Source: Picosynechococcus sp. PCC 7003 (lineage in GTDB: Bacteria > Cyanobacteriota > Cyanobacteriia > Cyanobacteriales > MRBY01). Taken from it: a DNA stretch of 64,000 bases. Shown in pieces: positions 18,627-26,411 of this stretch (position 1 is its first letter; each line of letters starts with the position of its first letter). The notes under the pieces were generated by a model. It saw nothing but the letters and a program-made list of their open reading frames with translations, searched no databases and was not told the DNA's origin. The stretch is from positions 2,188,661-2,252,660 of the forward strand of contig NZ_CP016474.1 of NCBI RefSeq assembly GCF_001693255.1, written 5' to 3'. Position numbers and translations under genes: made by a program.

Positions 18627-19388
18627 ATGTCCTACTTTTTTGCCTGGTTTATCGGTTTTTGGTTCATTCTCTTCGGGGGAATGCTCCTCAAAGCCACGAT
18701 TGGGCAGCAACTACGCCCTTTGTTGCGTTACCGTAAGCCTTCCCCAGGACAAATTCACCCCGGTGAAAAGATTTATTTTCAGGGACAATATAGTGTCGGC
18801 AAAAGCATTGTTTCTCCCTTAACAAAAACGCCTTGTTTGAGGTGGCAACTAACAGTCACAGAAGCAAAGGGAAAACAGTCAAGACTTCTCCTTAATCAAT
18901 CATCTAAAACTACTTTTTTTGTCGCAGATCAGCAGCAAATCCTGGCAGTGCTGCCCCGTCAGCAACAATCTGGCACGGCGATCGCCATCGGTAAAAGTCG
19001 GGTTGTATTACCGTCGCCCCAGCAAGAACTCGATAGTTATGTGGGCCTCGGTAAATGTCATTACCAAGTGCAGCAAAATATTTTTATGCCCCTCAGGGAT
19101 CCCCAGGCGATCGCCTTTTTAGAGGCCCATCACATTAACCCCAAAGGCCCCCTGGGAAATCGTCGCGGGCTGGTTTTACGAGAATACATTTGGGTGGCAG
19201 GAGATCCGGTTTACATCTATGGCAAGCTGATCCAACGCGATCGCCAGCACAAACTCCTAATTCCTTGGATTATTACCCACCAACCCCGCGCCCGTATCGT
19301 GATCATTTTGGGGAGCTTGGGGTTAATCGGTTTAGGTTTATTGATTGCAGGGATTACGGTGATTCTTCAGGGGGGGTTGCCGCTTTAG
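18627..19388 (+). CDS. Membrane protein with GIDE-like domain
   Basis: A 253-residue protein with a hydrophobic N-terminal helix (MSYFFAWFIGFWFILFGGML) and a C-terminal helix (VIILGSLGLIGLGLLIAGIT). Between them lies a soluble domain whose end, LVLREYIWVAGDPVYIYGKL, resembles the GIDE domain of MUL1-type membrane proteins (pattern E-x-x-L-x-x-G-D-x-V-Y-V-x-G). There is no RING finger, as expected for a bacterium. Function unknown. Its last 35 bases overlap the convergent lipid kinase gene. It follows ureG by 101 nt, with no terminator obvious between them. Confidence 0.7.
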   Translation: MSYFFAWFIGFWFILFGGMLLKATIGQQLRPLLRYRKPSPGQIHPGEKIYFQGQYSVGKSIVSPLTKTPCLRWQLTVTEAKGKQSRLLLNQSSKTTFFVADQQQILAVLPRQQQSGTAIAIGKSRVVLPSPQQELDSYVGLGKCHYQVQQNIFMPLRDPQAIAFLEAHHINPKGPLGNRRGLVLREYIWVAGDPVYIYGKLIQRDRQHKLLIPWIITHQPRARIVIILGSLGLIGLGLLIAGITVILQGGLPL

Positions 19389-20289
19389 GGGGAAGTTGTA
19401 CCCAGAGACTCCGGGGCACCGCCGCAAACTGGGTGGTTGTTATTTCCTCCAACAATTCTCCATCTAACAGAAGCGCCTGGGGTGATGCGGTTGTCACTGT
19501 TAACTCGGCGATGCGCCAAGATTGAATGTGGGGATGATCGGCGGGATTGTCTTGGAGGGCTGCCTGGAATAATTCGTAGGACGCACTGAGCACCCCAAAA
19601 AGCTCTCCCTCGTCGGCCATGGTGAGTACGGTGACATCGAGCAGAGCATCTTGACCCGAAGCCCCACCCGTTCCCTGGGCCAAAATCGAAGTATTAGGGG
19701 CCAAGTTTGCCACGGTGATCGCGAGCACATCGTCAAAGGTCTGTTGGCGATCGCCAAAATCGAGGGTCGCTTGGAAGGGTTGTAGATTTTGTAGTTGCTG
19801 TACCGCCGTGGATAAATAAGCAAAGAAACCAAACCGTTGTTTACTATCGCGGTCAGTTTCGCCAATGGTCGTCGCCTCTAGGCCAATCCCAGCTAAAAGA
19901 ATCATCGGTTGACCATTGCAGGTGGCGCAGTCAATCTGTTGGGGTTGCCCCTGCAAAATCACATCACAGGCTTGGTCGATGGCCGTGGGAATATCTAAGG
20001 CTGCGGCGAAGGCATTGGCTGTCCCCCGAGGAATAACGGCTAGGGGAATATTGCTGTGCATCAAGACCGTCGCCACCGCTGAAATAGTCCCATCGCCACC
20101 AGAGGCAATAATCAGATCAGCCCCCTGGGCGATCGCCCTTTCCGCCAGGGCCGTCGCACTTTCTTCGGGGGAGGTAAATTGAATCTCTAGCTCGACCTGA
20201 TCAAGGAGCTTGGCTCGAATTTGTTCCAGTTCCTGGGGGGCATGACCCGAACCAGACACTGGGTTAAAAATGAGATGCACTTTTTTCAT
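19354..20289 (-). CDS. Diacylglycerol/lipid kinase family protein (YegS/BmrU type)
   Basis: A 311-residue protein with the DAGK catalytic domain. MKKVHLIFNPVSGSGHA carries the NPxSG nucleotide-binding motif, IIASGGDGTISAV the GGDGT motif, and AVIPRGTANAFAAAL the PxGTxN motif. YegS-like enzymes phosphorylate membrane lipids such as diacylglycerol or phosphatidylglycerol; the substrate cannot be told from sequence. The ATG at 20289 gives the family N-terminus. It lies 39 nt downstream of the DUF2103 gene, so it may belong to the clpS transcript. Confidence 0.88.
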   Translation of the reverse strand: MKKVHLIFNPVSGSGHAPQELEQIRAKLLDQVELEIQFTSPEESATALAERAIAQGADLIIASGGDGTISAVATVLMHSNIPLAVIPRGTANAFAAALDIPTAIDQACDVILQGQPQQIDCATCNGQPMILLAGIGLEATTIGETDRDSKQRFGFFAYLSTAVQQLQNLQPFQATLDFGDRQQTFDDVLAITVANLAPNTSILAQGTGGASGQDALLDVTVLTMADEGELFGVLSASYELFQAALQDNPADHPHIQSWRIAELTVTTASPQALLLDGELLEEITTTQFAAVPRSLWVQLPPKAATPPEESP

Positions 20290-20328
20290 CGCGTTCTCCA
20301 AGGGGATAAAAGAGTCGCCCTAAACTTC

Positions 20329-20616
20329 CTAGAGTACCGTGGCGATCGCCGCTTGGAGTTGTTCCTGGGCGAGGTCAGTAATAATAAACACCTCCTGTAC
20401 CGATTTCCCCTTGCGGGCAATGACCTTAAAGCCCCCTTGTAATGGCACAGACACCCGCAGCTTCAATCGGGGAATATTGCCCCTCGTTCGACTGAGGGCT
20501 CCTGGAGTAATCGTGCGAATGCCCTCACAGTTGACCAATTTTTCGAGCACTGGGATCAACCCCTCAATGTGGGTCGAATGATTCCAAACGAGTCTTCCCT
20601 TTTCACCTGGTGCCAT
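20329..20616 (-). CDS. DUF2103-family small protein
   Basis: A 95-residue basic protein (KGRLVWNHSTHIEGLIPVLE, then TITPGALSRTRGNIPRLKLR, then GFKVIARKGKSVQEVFIIT) that I assign to DUF2103, described as predicted metal-binding. The ordered His and Arg residues in WNHSTH and RTRG are the likely functional core, but no activity is established. Its ATG directly follows the clpS stop codon (TAGATG), so the two are almost certainly translated from one message. That pairing is the main clue to its role. Confidence 0.75.
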   Translation of the reverse strand: MAPGEKGRLVWNHSTHIEGLIPVLEKLVNCEGIRTITPGALSRTRGNIPRLKLRVSVPLQGGFKVIARKGKSVQEVFIITDLAQEQLQAAIATVL

Positions 20617-20910
20617 CTATGCCGCCTCGAGGGGAGCCATGGTTAACCCTTCCCGTCGCAATTGTTGGTGATAAAGTTCCGCTGGTTCCTGGGGGCCTAC
20701 CCAGACAATGGCCTGACCATCGAAATGCACTTGATTGGTTAAATTCCAAGCTTGATCCGCTGTCATGTTCGGGATGTAGGTCATTAAACAATGGGCAACA
20801 TGCTCAAAGGTGTTGAAATCATCGTTGAGGACAATCACCTTAAAATTTGGATAAGGCTTACGGACTGTTTGGCGATCGCTTTCTTTGAGAATACCGGGAG
20901 CAGGGGCCAT
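20617..20910 (-). CDS. clpS: ATP-dependent Clp protease adaptor ClpS
   Basis: A 97-residue adaptor that binds N-degron residues and delivers substrates to ClpC/ClpA. The core VIVLNDDFNTFEHVAHCLM holds the NDD and hydrophobic-pocket residues; AIVWVGPQEPAELYHQQLRREGL closes the domain. The N-terminal extension is short. The ATG at 20910 is used; the frame stays open for another 58 codons upstream, but this extension runs through an IS605-type remnant and is not clpS. DUF2103 follows without a gap. Confidence 0.93.
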   Translation of the reverse strand: MAPAPGILKESDRQTVRKPYPNFKVIVLNDDFNTFEHVAHCLMTYIPNMTADQAWNLTNQVHFDGQAIVWVGPQEPAELYHQQLRREGLTMAPLEAA

Positions 20911-20944
20911 GGTAACCGAATCAATTCTTGGGATAGACGAAGAA

Positions 20945-21175
20945 CGGTGAACTACTCCGCCGCAAGCGGACGGAGCTTCCTGTTTCAATGGGATGCGCTT
21001 TTTACCCCTAAAGATAGCAAGTCTTATCATCCCTCGCCAGGCAGGAGTCCTAGTTCCTAAGACCCATACTTTTTCTTGCAACACGTCCCTTTAGCTTGGT
21101 TTTCACTTTGGGAGTTGGTGGTCAAGATAATTCTATTGTACGCCTCAAGCGGCGGGGAATTGACCCTGAGAGATT
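20945..21175 (-). mobile_element. Internally deleted IS200/IS605-type remnant
   Basis: On the minus strand, the left part carries a hairpin (GGCG/CGCC at 21151-21154/21141-21144) in a context typical of cyanobacterial IS605 left ends (CTCTCAGGGTCAATTCCCC). The right part has the imperfect hairpin CTCCG-CCGC-AA-GCGG-A-CGGAG (20955-20975) followed by AGTTCACC, typical of right ends. Between them an open frame reads residues such as WVLGTRTPAWRGMIRLAIFR and KQEAPSACGGVVH, the latter like a TnpB tail. tnpA and almost all of tnpB are missing, so it could only move in trans. Ends are approximate. The identification is from remembered family patterns. Confidence 0.55.
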
Positions 21176-21367
21176 AAAACAAATTTGTTAGAAAATTTAT
21201 AGTGGGAGCATTTGGCTGATTAACCAGAATCACTTCCTCTGGGGGCAAAAGTTGTGCCGATAATGCCCCTCATTCTAGAGAGAACCCCCCTGCTTGACAA
21301 GATGGGAACGCCCCAGGAGATCCGTGAACGACATTTTTCAGAAAAAAGTTAAAGCAAAACCTTGCGC

Positions 21368-21397
21368 TTTCAAAAATTCGGTGCTACATTGTATAAC
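21368..21397 (+). promoter_or_regulatory. Promoter of tRNA-Lys
   Basis: TTTCAA (21368-21373) and TATAAC (21392-21397) with 18-nt spacing; the tRNA starts 19 nt after the -10. Confidence 0.5.
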
Positions 21398-21415
21398 TGT
21401 GTTGAAAAGCACAAC

Positions 21416-21487
21416 GGGTCGTTAGCTCAGCGGTAGAGCACTCGGCTTTTAACCGATTGGTCCAGAGTTCGAATCTCTGACGACCCA
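21416..21487 (+). tRNA. trnK: tRNA-Lys (TTT)
   Basis: Seventy-two bases folding as a cloverleaf: acceptor GGGTCGT/ACGACCC with discriminator A, D-arm AGCTCAGCGGTAGAGC, anticodon loop CTTTTAA with TTT, T-arm AGAGTTCGAATCTCT. CCA is not encoded. Confidence 0.97.
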
Positions 21488-21597
21488 TTTTTAAGGAAGT
21501 CCCTCAAGCATAACGTTTGTGGGGCTTTTAAGTTTTTTAGCCTGGTCTTTGTTAGAGGTTTCGGTATGATGGGCTGTGTTTGTTTTTTGGGTCATTT

Positions 21598-22320
21598 ATG
21601 GTTTGGCAGCGTCCGGATAATCGTTCCTTCGATCAATTGCGTCCCTTTAATTTTGAGCTAGATTTCACAAAATTTGCCAAGGCTTCTGTTTTAACAAGCT
21701 GTGGCGAGACGAAGGTTTTGTGTACGGTTTCTGTAGAAGAAGGGGTACCACCATTTTTACGGGATAGTGGCCAAGGCTGGCTTACCGCAGAATATCGAAT
21801 GATGCCCGGCGCGACCCCGGAACGGCAACGGCGCGAGTTTATGAAATTGTCGGGCCGCACCCAGGAAATTCAAAGGTTGATCGGCCGCAGTTTGCGGGCG
21901 GCCATTGATCTCAAGGCTTTGGGAGAACGGACAATTACCATCGATGCGGACGTGCTCCAAGCGGATGGGGGAACGCGTACCACGGCGATCACCGGGGGTT
22001 ATGTGGGCTTGGCGATCGCCTGTGAACGTTTAGTCAAAGCAGGCATCCTAGGGAAGTCACCGATTATTGCGCCGGTGGCGGCCATTTCCGTGGGTCTCAT
22101 CAAAGGAAAAGCTTACCTAGATTTGAATTATCTCGAAGATGTGGCGGCGGATGTGGATTTTAATGTGGTGATGATCGGCGGCCAAGGGCTAAACCTCATT
22201 GAAGTGCAGGGTACCGCTGAAGCAGGCAATTATAATCGCGCCCAACTGAATCAAATTCTCGATGTTGCAGAACAGGGAATTCAAACAATTATGACTCTAC
22301 AAGCGAAGGCCATTCATTAA
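21598..22320 (+). CDS. rph: Ribonuclease PH
   Basis: A 240-residue phosphorolytic 3'-5' exoribonuclease that trims tRNA 3' ends. Signatures include [15 protein letters not shown] at the start, [39 protein letters not shown] and [14 protein letters not shown]. The phosphate-binding Arg/Gly residues in [16 protein letters not shown] are present. ATG at 21598 is the family start; the frame opens a few codons earlier. It lies just downstream of tRNA-Lys, which fits its substrate but may be chance. Confidence 0.97.
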   Translation: MVWQRPDNRSFDQLRPFNFELDFTKFAKASVLTSCGETKVLCTVSVEEGVPPFLRDSGQGWLTAEYRMMPGATPERQRREFMKLSGRTQEIQRLIGRSLRAAIDLKALGERTITIDADVLQADGGTRTTAITGGYVGLAIACERLVKAGILGKSPIIAPVAAISVGLIKGKAYLDLNYLEDVAADVDFNVVMIGGQGLNLIEVQGTAEAGNYNRAQLNQILDVAEQGIQTIMTLQAKAIH

Positions 22321-22347
22321 ATAGATTTTTCGGGGCAAGGCGATCGC

Positions 22348-23316
22348 CTATTTCTGACCCTGCTTCGGACTTTGGATTTGTTGCCGGAGGGTTTGTACCG
22401 CCTCTAACCAGGGAGCCTGTTGTTGTTGGCCGTAGAGCGAATGAGCATAGTCCAACAGGGGCATTGCGGCGGCACGTTGATTATTTTTGATTAAAAGTTG
22501 GGCGGCGGCAAAGTAGGCATTGGCGTAGGTCGGATCCCGCTCGCTACTGGCCCGAAAAGCTTGCAAGGCTTCTGCAAAATCCCCCTGCTGGGCTAACCAG
22601 CGTCCCTGGAGATAATGCACAGCAGCGAGGTTCGGCTGGCTTTTCAATAACTCTTGGATCAAGGGTTGGGCCGCTTCGGGGCGATCGCCGGCGAGGTACA
22701 GCTCCGCCAATTGGATGGTGGCGTCGGGAAAATCGGGAGCGAGTTCACGGGCTTTTTGCCATGCTTGGATGGCGGCGTCCCGGTTGCCCTGGTGACGATA
22801 AATTAAGCCGAGGTTGTAATGGGCGATCGCCAAATTGGGATCTAAAGATAAAGCCCGCCGCAGATAGGGTTCTGCCTGGGGCCAATTTTGACTATCGATG
22901 AGCACGCCCCCCAGATTGCCATAGGCCACTGCAAAATTAGGCTGAAGTTCAATGGTTTCAAGAAAAGCCTGGGCCGCAGCAAGTAAATCACCCCGTTGTC
23001 CCAGGGCTAAACCCAGATTGTAATGGGCCTGCCACAGGAGCGGATCGAGGGCGATCGCCGCTTGAAATTGCGCGATCGCCCCGTCTAAATTTCCCTGTTG
23101 GATGATCGCTAATCCTTCACTGAGTTTGGCTTTGGCCGCTGGGGTTGTTGGGGTAATGCTCGGCCATGGTTGCGGTGCTGGAGTCTGGGGGATTTCTTGG
23201 GCGATCGCCTCTCCCCTAGGCAAACCCAAAAAGATCAGCGCGATAAAAACATTGCGAAGCGTAAACAAATTCAGCACAGATTTACAGATATTTATCCAAC
23301 TTAAACTTAAACGCAA
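22348..23316 (-). CDS. Exported TPR-repeat protein
   Basis: A 322-residue protein with an N-terminal signal-like helix (VFIALIFLGLPRGEAIAQE) followed by a Pro-rich spacer and at least six tetratricopeptide repeats from about residue 60. Recurrent units are seen as LDPLLWQAHYNLGLALGQRG, LQPNFAVAYGNLGGVLID, LDPNLAIAHYNLGLIYRHQG and RDPTYANAYFAAAQL. TPR domains mediate protein contacts; the partner cannot be inferred. The likely location is periplasmic or membrane-facing. Convergent with rph. Confidence 0.85.
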   Translation of the reverse strand: MRLSLSWINICKSVLNLFTLRNVFIALIFLGLPRGEAIAQEIPQTPAPQPWPSITPTTPAAKAKLSEGLAIIQQGNLDGAIAQFQAAIALDPLLWQAHYNLGLALGQRGDLLAAAQAFLETIELQPNFAVAYGNLGGVLIDSQNWPQAEPYLRRALSLDPNLAIAHYNLGLIYRHQGNRDAAIQAWQKARELAPDFPDATIQLAELYLAGDRPEAAQPLIQELLKSQPNLAAVHYLQGRWLAQQGDFAEALQAFRASSERDPTYANAYFAAAQLLIKNNQRAAAMPLLDYAHSLYGQQQQAPWLEAVQTLRQQIQSPKQGQK

Positions 23317-23516
23317 AATACCTTACGAGACATATCAGTTTTACGCGGTGGGCCGCCAAACGGCGTTAGGCTTACCACTAGGGCGTATCTTGTCCCTCTT
23401 ACCCAAGAAGATTAGCTTTTCCCATAAGTTCCAGCGTTTTTCAGCGGATCATCTCCAGCTTCCCCGCAAAGATTGCCCCATTGCGCCCACTGCTTCAATC
23501 ACGAGACGAGAACATT

Positions 23517-25544
23517 ATGACCAGAACGACCGAAAATATCCGTAACATCGCGATCATTGGCCCCTATTCTGCGGGGAAAACAACCCTCCTCGAAAGCCTA
23601 CTTTTTCTGACCCAAGCCACCACCCGCAAAGGCCGCATCGAAGACAAAAATACCGTTGGGGACAGTAGCCCCGAAGCCCGTGACCATGCCATGAGCGTCG
23701 AACTGTCCATCGCTAGCACTACTTACCAAGATATCGAACTAACTTTTCTCGACTGCCCCGGCTCCATTGAATTTCTCCAGGAAACCTACAATGCCCTTGT
23801 CGGTGTTGGCACTGCGGTCATTGTTTGTGAGCCAGAAACCGAAAGAATTCTCACCCTGTCGCCCCTGTTTAAATTCCTCGACGATTGGAATATCCCCCAT
23901 ATTGTTTTTATTAACAAAATGGACCGGGCGAAGAATAACTTCCTCGATGTCCTCGCTGCCCTCCAGGAAGCCTCGAACCGTCCGATGGTGCCCCAACAGT
24001 ACCCCATCCGTAAGGATCAGCAAGCCCTCCTGGGCTACATCGATTTAGTTTCAGAACAGGCCTACCACTACCACCCCGATTGTCCGGCAGACCCGGTGCC
24101 TTTCCCGGAAGAACTACACATCGAAGAAAAAATTACCAGGGAAGAAATGCTAGAAACCCTGGCCGACTTTGATGATGAACTGTTAGCCATGCTCCTGGAA
24201 GAAGTGGCCCCCTCTTCAGAAGAAATTCTCCAGGATCTCCGCAAGGAACTCAGCGCTGATCAAATTGTGCCAGTGGTGTTTGGGATTGCCAGCGAGGATT
24301 ATGGTGTCCGACCACTCCTCGATATTTTGGTGCAGGAAGCCCCGGCCCCTGTGGATACGACTGCCCGTCGGGAACTCAAAGCTTCTCCCCAGGAAACCGT
24401 TGTGCAGGTCTTAAAGAACTTCTATACACCCCAGGGTGGAAAACTCTCCCTGGTGCGGGTTTGGCAAGGGGAAATCCAGGAAGGTATGCTCCTCAATGGT
24501 CTCCGGCCAGCGAGCATCTATCAACTGATGGGACACCAACAAAAGCCGATCCAAAAGGCCATTACCGGGGAAATTGTTGCCTTGGCTCGCCTAGAGGATG
24601 TCAAGGTCGGCGAAACCCTTAGTAGTGGCGATAAACCCCTCAAACCGATGCGAACAGCCACGGTGATGCAACCGGTTTATGCTTTGGCGATCGCCCCAGA
24701 AAATCGCAAAGATGAAGTCAAGCTGAGTAATGCCCTCAATAAATTGGTCGATGAAGATCCCTCCCTGGCCTGGGAACAACATGGTGATACCCACGAAGTC
24801 ATCCTCTGGGGTCAAGGGGATATCCATCTCCAGGTGGCCCTCGAACGTCTTCGCCGCAAATATAACCTGCCGATGACCACCCATCTACCACGGGTGCCCT
24901 ACAAAGAAACAATCCGCCATGGCGGTAGCTCCCATGGTCGTTACAAACACCAAACCGGGGGCCATGGCGCCTTTGGGGATGTGTACCTCGAAATCAAACC
25001 CCTCAATCGAGGCACGGGTTTTCAGTTCCACGAAACCATCGTCGGTGGTGTTGTCCCGAGACAATACATTCCTGGGGTGGAAATGGGGGTGCGCGAATAC
25101 CTAAATCAAGGGCCTTTGGGGTTCCCGGTGGTGGACGTGGATGTGACCCTCACCGATGGTTCCTATCATTCCGTAGACAGTTCTGAGCAGGCCTTTAAAC
25201 AAGCGGCACGCATTGCCATGACGGAAGGGATGCCCCTGTGTGATCCCCAGTTGCTAGAGCCTATTTTGCTGATCAATATCTACATTCCCAACGACTTCAC
25301 CTCCAATGCATTGCAGTTAATCAGCAGTAAACGGGGTCAAATTCTCGGCTACGAAAGTTTGACGGACTGGCGCGGTTGGGACCATATCACGGGTTATTTC
25401 CCCCTCGCCGAAATGCACAATTTAATCATTGAACTGCGATCGCTCACCTTTGGGGTCGGCTTCTTTGATTGGCAATATGACCACCTCCAGGAAGTACCAG
25501 ATAAAGTCTCGGAACAGGTTTTGGCAACCCTAAAAGATCATTAA
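23517..25544 (+). CDS. Elongation factor G-like GTPase (paralogue)
   Basis: A 675-residue translational GTPase with all five EF-G domains by length and order. G1 is IIGPYSAGKTTLLES, G3 is LDCPGSIEFLQ, G4 is VFINKMDR. In canonical EF-G, G1 starts AHIDAGKTT and G3 is DTPGH, where the His activates the hydrolytic water; here that position is Ser. Domain IV (GGHGAFGDVYLEIKPL) and domain V are present. This is the divergent EF-G-like subfamily, distinct from the housekeeping fusA in the str operon. Its role is not established. The ATG at 23517 begins MTRTTENIRNIAIIG; upstream frame is not conserved in style. Confidence 0.88.
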   Translation: MTRTTENIRNIAIIGPYSAGKTTLLESLLFLTQATTRKGRIEDKNTVGDSSPEARDHAMSVELSIASTTYQDIELTFLDCPGSIEFLQETYNALVGVGTAVIVCEPETERILTLSPLFKFLDDWNIPHIVFINKMDRAKNNFLDVLAALQEASNRPMVPQQYPIRKDQQALLGYIDLVSEQAYHYHPDCPADPVPFPEELHIEEKITREEMLETLADFDDELLAMLLEEVAPSSEEILQDLRKELSADQIVPVVFGIASEDYGVRPLLDILVQEAPAPVDTTARRELKASPQETVVQVLKNFYTPQGGKLSLVRVWQGEIQEGMLLNGLRPASIYQLMGHQQKPIQKAITGEIVALARLEDVKVGETLSSGDKPLKPMRTATVMQPVYALAIAPENRKDEVKLSNALNKLVDEDPSLAWEQHGDTHEVILWGQGDIHLQVALERLRRKYNLPMTTHLPRVPYKETIRHGGSSHGRYKHQTGGHGAFGDVYLEIKPLNRGTGFQFHETIVGGVVPRQYIPGVEMGVREYLNQGPLGFPVVDVDVTLTDGSYHSVDSSEQAFKQAARIAMTEGMPLCDPQLLEPILLINIYIPNDFTSNALQLISSKRGQILGYESLTDWRGWDHITGYFPLAEMHNLIIELRSLTFGVGFFDWQYDHLQEVPDKVSEQVLATLKDH

Positions 25545-25568
25545 ATCTAATTATTGCCAAAAAGTAAT

Positions 25569-25604
25569 GTATCCCTGATGTGAGTGGCATTGGGGATGCT
25601 TTTT
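25569..25604 (+). terminator. Rho-independent terminator of the EF-G-like gene
   Basis: Twelve-base-pair stem GTATCCCTGATG/CATTGGGGATGC (three G-T pairs) with loop TGAGTGG and a T5 tail, 25 nt past the stop codon. Confidence 0.75.
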
Positions 25605-25672
25605 GGGGGCGATTGCCTCTAGGGATCTCGCTATACTAAAACAAAGTTCCGTAACCCCTGGAGGTGCGCCCC

Positions 25673-25921
25673 ATGTGCATTTGCGTGGACTGTGAATATG
25701 TTGACCGCTGCGAAACCTACCATGTCGTTGAAACCCAACACCAACAACCCCACCTGACCGACCAGCCTGATTTTTCGCCCATCGAACCGACGATCAACGT
25801 CAATATCCGCTCCGAGGGGGAAATAATCGAAATGGAATGGGATGTGGTGGGTTGCGCGAGTTTTTCCCAAGAAAAAGGAAAATGGGCGCGGCTCCGGCCT
25901 GGGGAGGCGATTCCCACTTAG
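25673..25921 (+). CDS. ycf34: Ycf34 family protein
   Basis: An 82-residue protein conserved in cyanobacteria and red-algal plastids. It opens MCICVDCEYVDRCETYH, with four closely spaced Cys (residues 2, 4, 7 and 13 or so) suited to an Fe-S cluster, then HHQQPHL-like and FSPIEPTINVNI segments. Work on Synechocystis points to an iron-sulphur role linked to photosynthetic regulation; mechanism is open. A strong ribosome-binding site (GGAGGT) lies 10 nt before the ATG, and TATACT (25632-25637) is a likely -10. The opposite-strand open frame here is a shadow. Confidence 0.93.
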   Translation: MCICVDCEYVDRCETYHVVETQHQQPHLTDQPDFSPIEPTINVNIRSEGEIIEMEWDVVGCASFSQEKGKWARLRPGEAIPT

Positions 25922-26003
25922 ACAATCGCTTAACCTTTCATCAAAGTCTAAAGGTTTTCTCCAGTAAAATATGGGCGTGAACATCGCTGTGAGGAAACAT
26001 CCG

Positions 26004-26384
26004 ATGAATATAAAAGGTTTTGTTTGGGCCTGCGCCTTAGTGGGAATGATGCTACCTGGGTCAAAGGCGATCGCCCAGGCGAATATGAAAAACGGCTTTC
26101 TCAATGTTCAGATGCGGGAAGCCCTCTGTGGACAAAATTGGCCCCGTGCGATTCAAGTCCTCGACACCATGAAGCGCATTAGCCCCAAAGACCAGTCTAG
26201 TTTGGAACAATATCGCTCTTTCCTCGTAAATTTCCGTAATAACAATACCCGCATCGCCGCTTGGCCAGCACCTGATTATTGTGCAGGGACAGTGGAGGCG
26301 CTTCCTAATCCCAATGTAACCAACCCCAACCCCAGCGCAGGCAGTAACCCCAATATGCGCACTGATACGGTGCCAACTTTTTAA
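26004..26384 (+). CDS. Small exported hypothetical protein
   Basis: A 126-residue protein with a clear signal peptide (MNIKGFVWACALVGMMLPGSKAIAQA, cleavage expected after AQA). The mature part is a helical domain (REALCGQNWPRAIQVLDTM, then DQSSLEQYRSFLVNFRNNNT) with two Cys, and an Asn/Pro-rich tail (NPNVTNPNPSAGSNPNMR). The ATG has GAGGAAAC upstream. Function not recognised. It follows ycf34 by 82 nt; a weak hairpin (AACCTTT/AAAGGTT, 25932-25956) lies between. Confidence 0.75.
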   Translation: MNIKGFVWACALVGMMLPGSKAIAQANMKNGFLNVQMREALCGQNWPRAIQVLDTMKRISPKDQSSLEQYRSFLVNFRNNNTRIAAWPAPDYCAGTVEALPNPNVTNPNPSAGSNPNMRTDTVPTF

Positions 26385-26411
26385 GATTTTCAAAGTTAGA
26401 AAAATCGATGG

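Larger units (their letters stand above)
20911..21415. other. Gene-free 0.5 kb holding an IS remnant and the tRNA-Lys promoter
   Basis: Between clpS (minus) and tRNA-Lys (plus). The clpS-proximal 230 bases look like the two ends and a scrap of coding sequence of an IS200/IS605 element. The rest is AT-rich, with the tRNA promoter at its right end. No further gene is seen. Confidence 0.6.

Noticed and set aside
25631-26104. 157-codon open frame on the minus strand
   Set aside because: It is antisense to ycf34 and the start of the exported protein gene, both of which have clear family or signal-peptide features and ribosome-binding sites.
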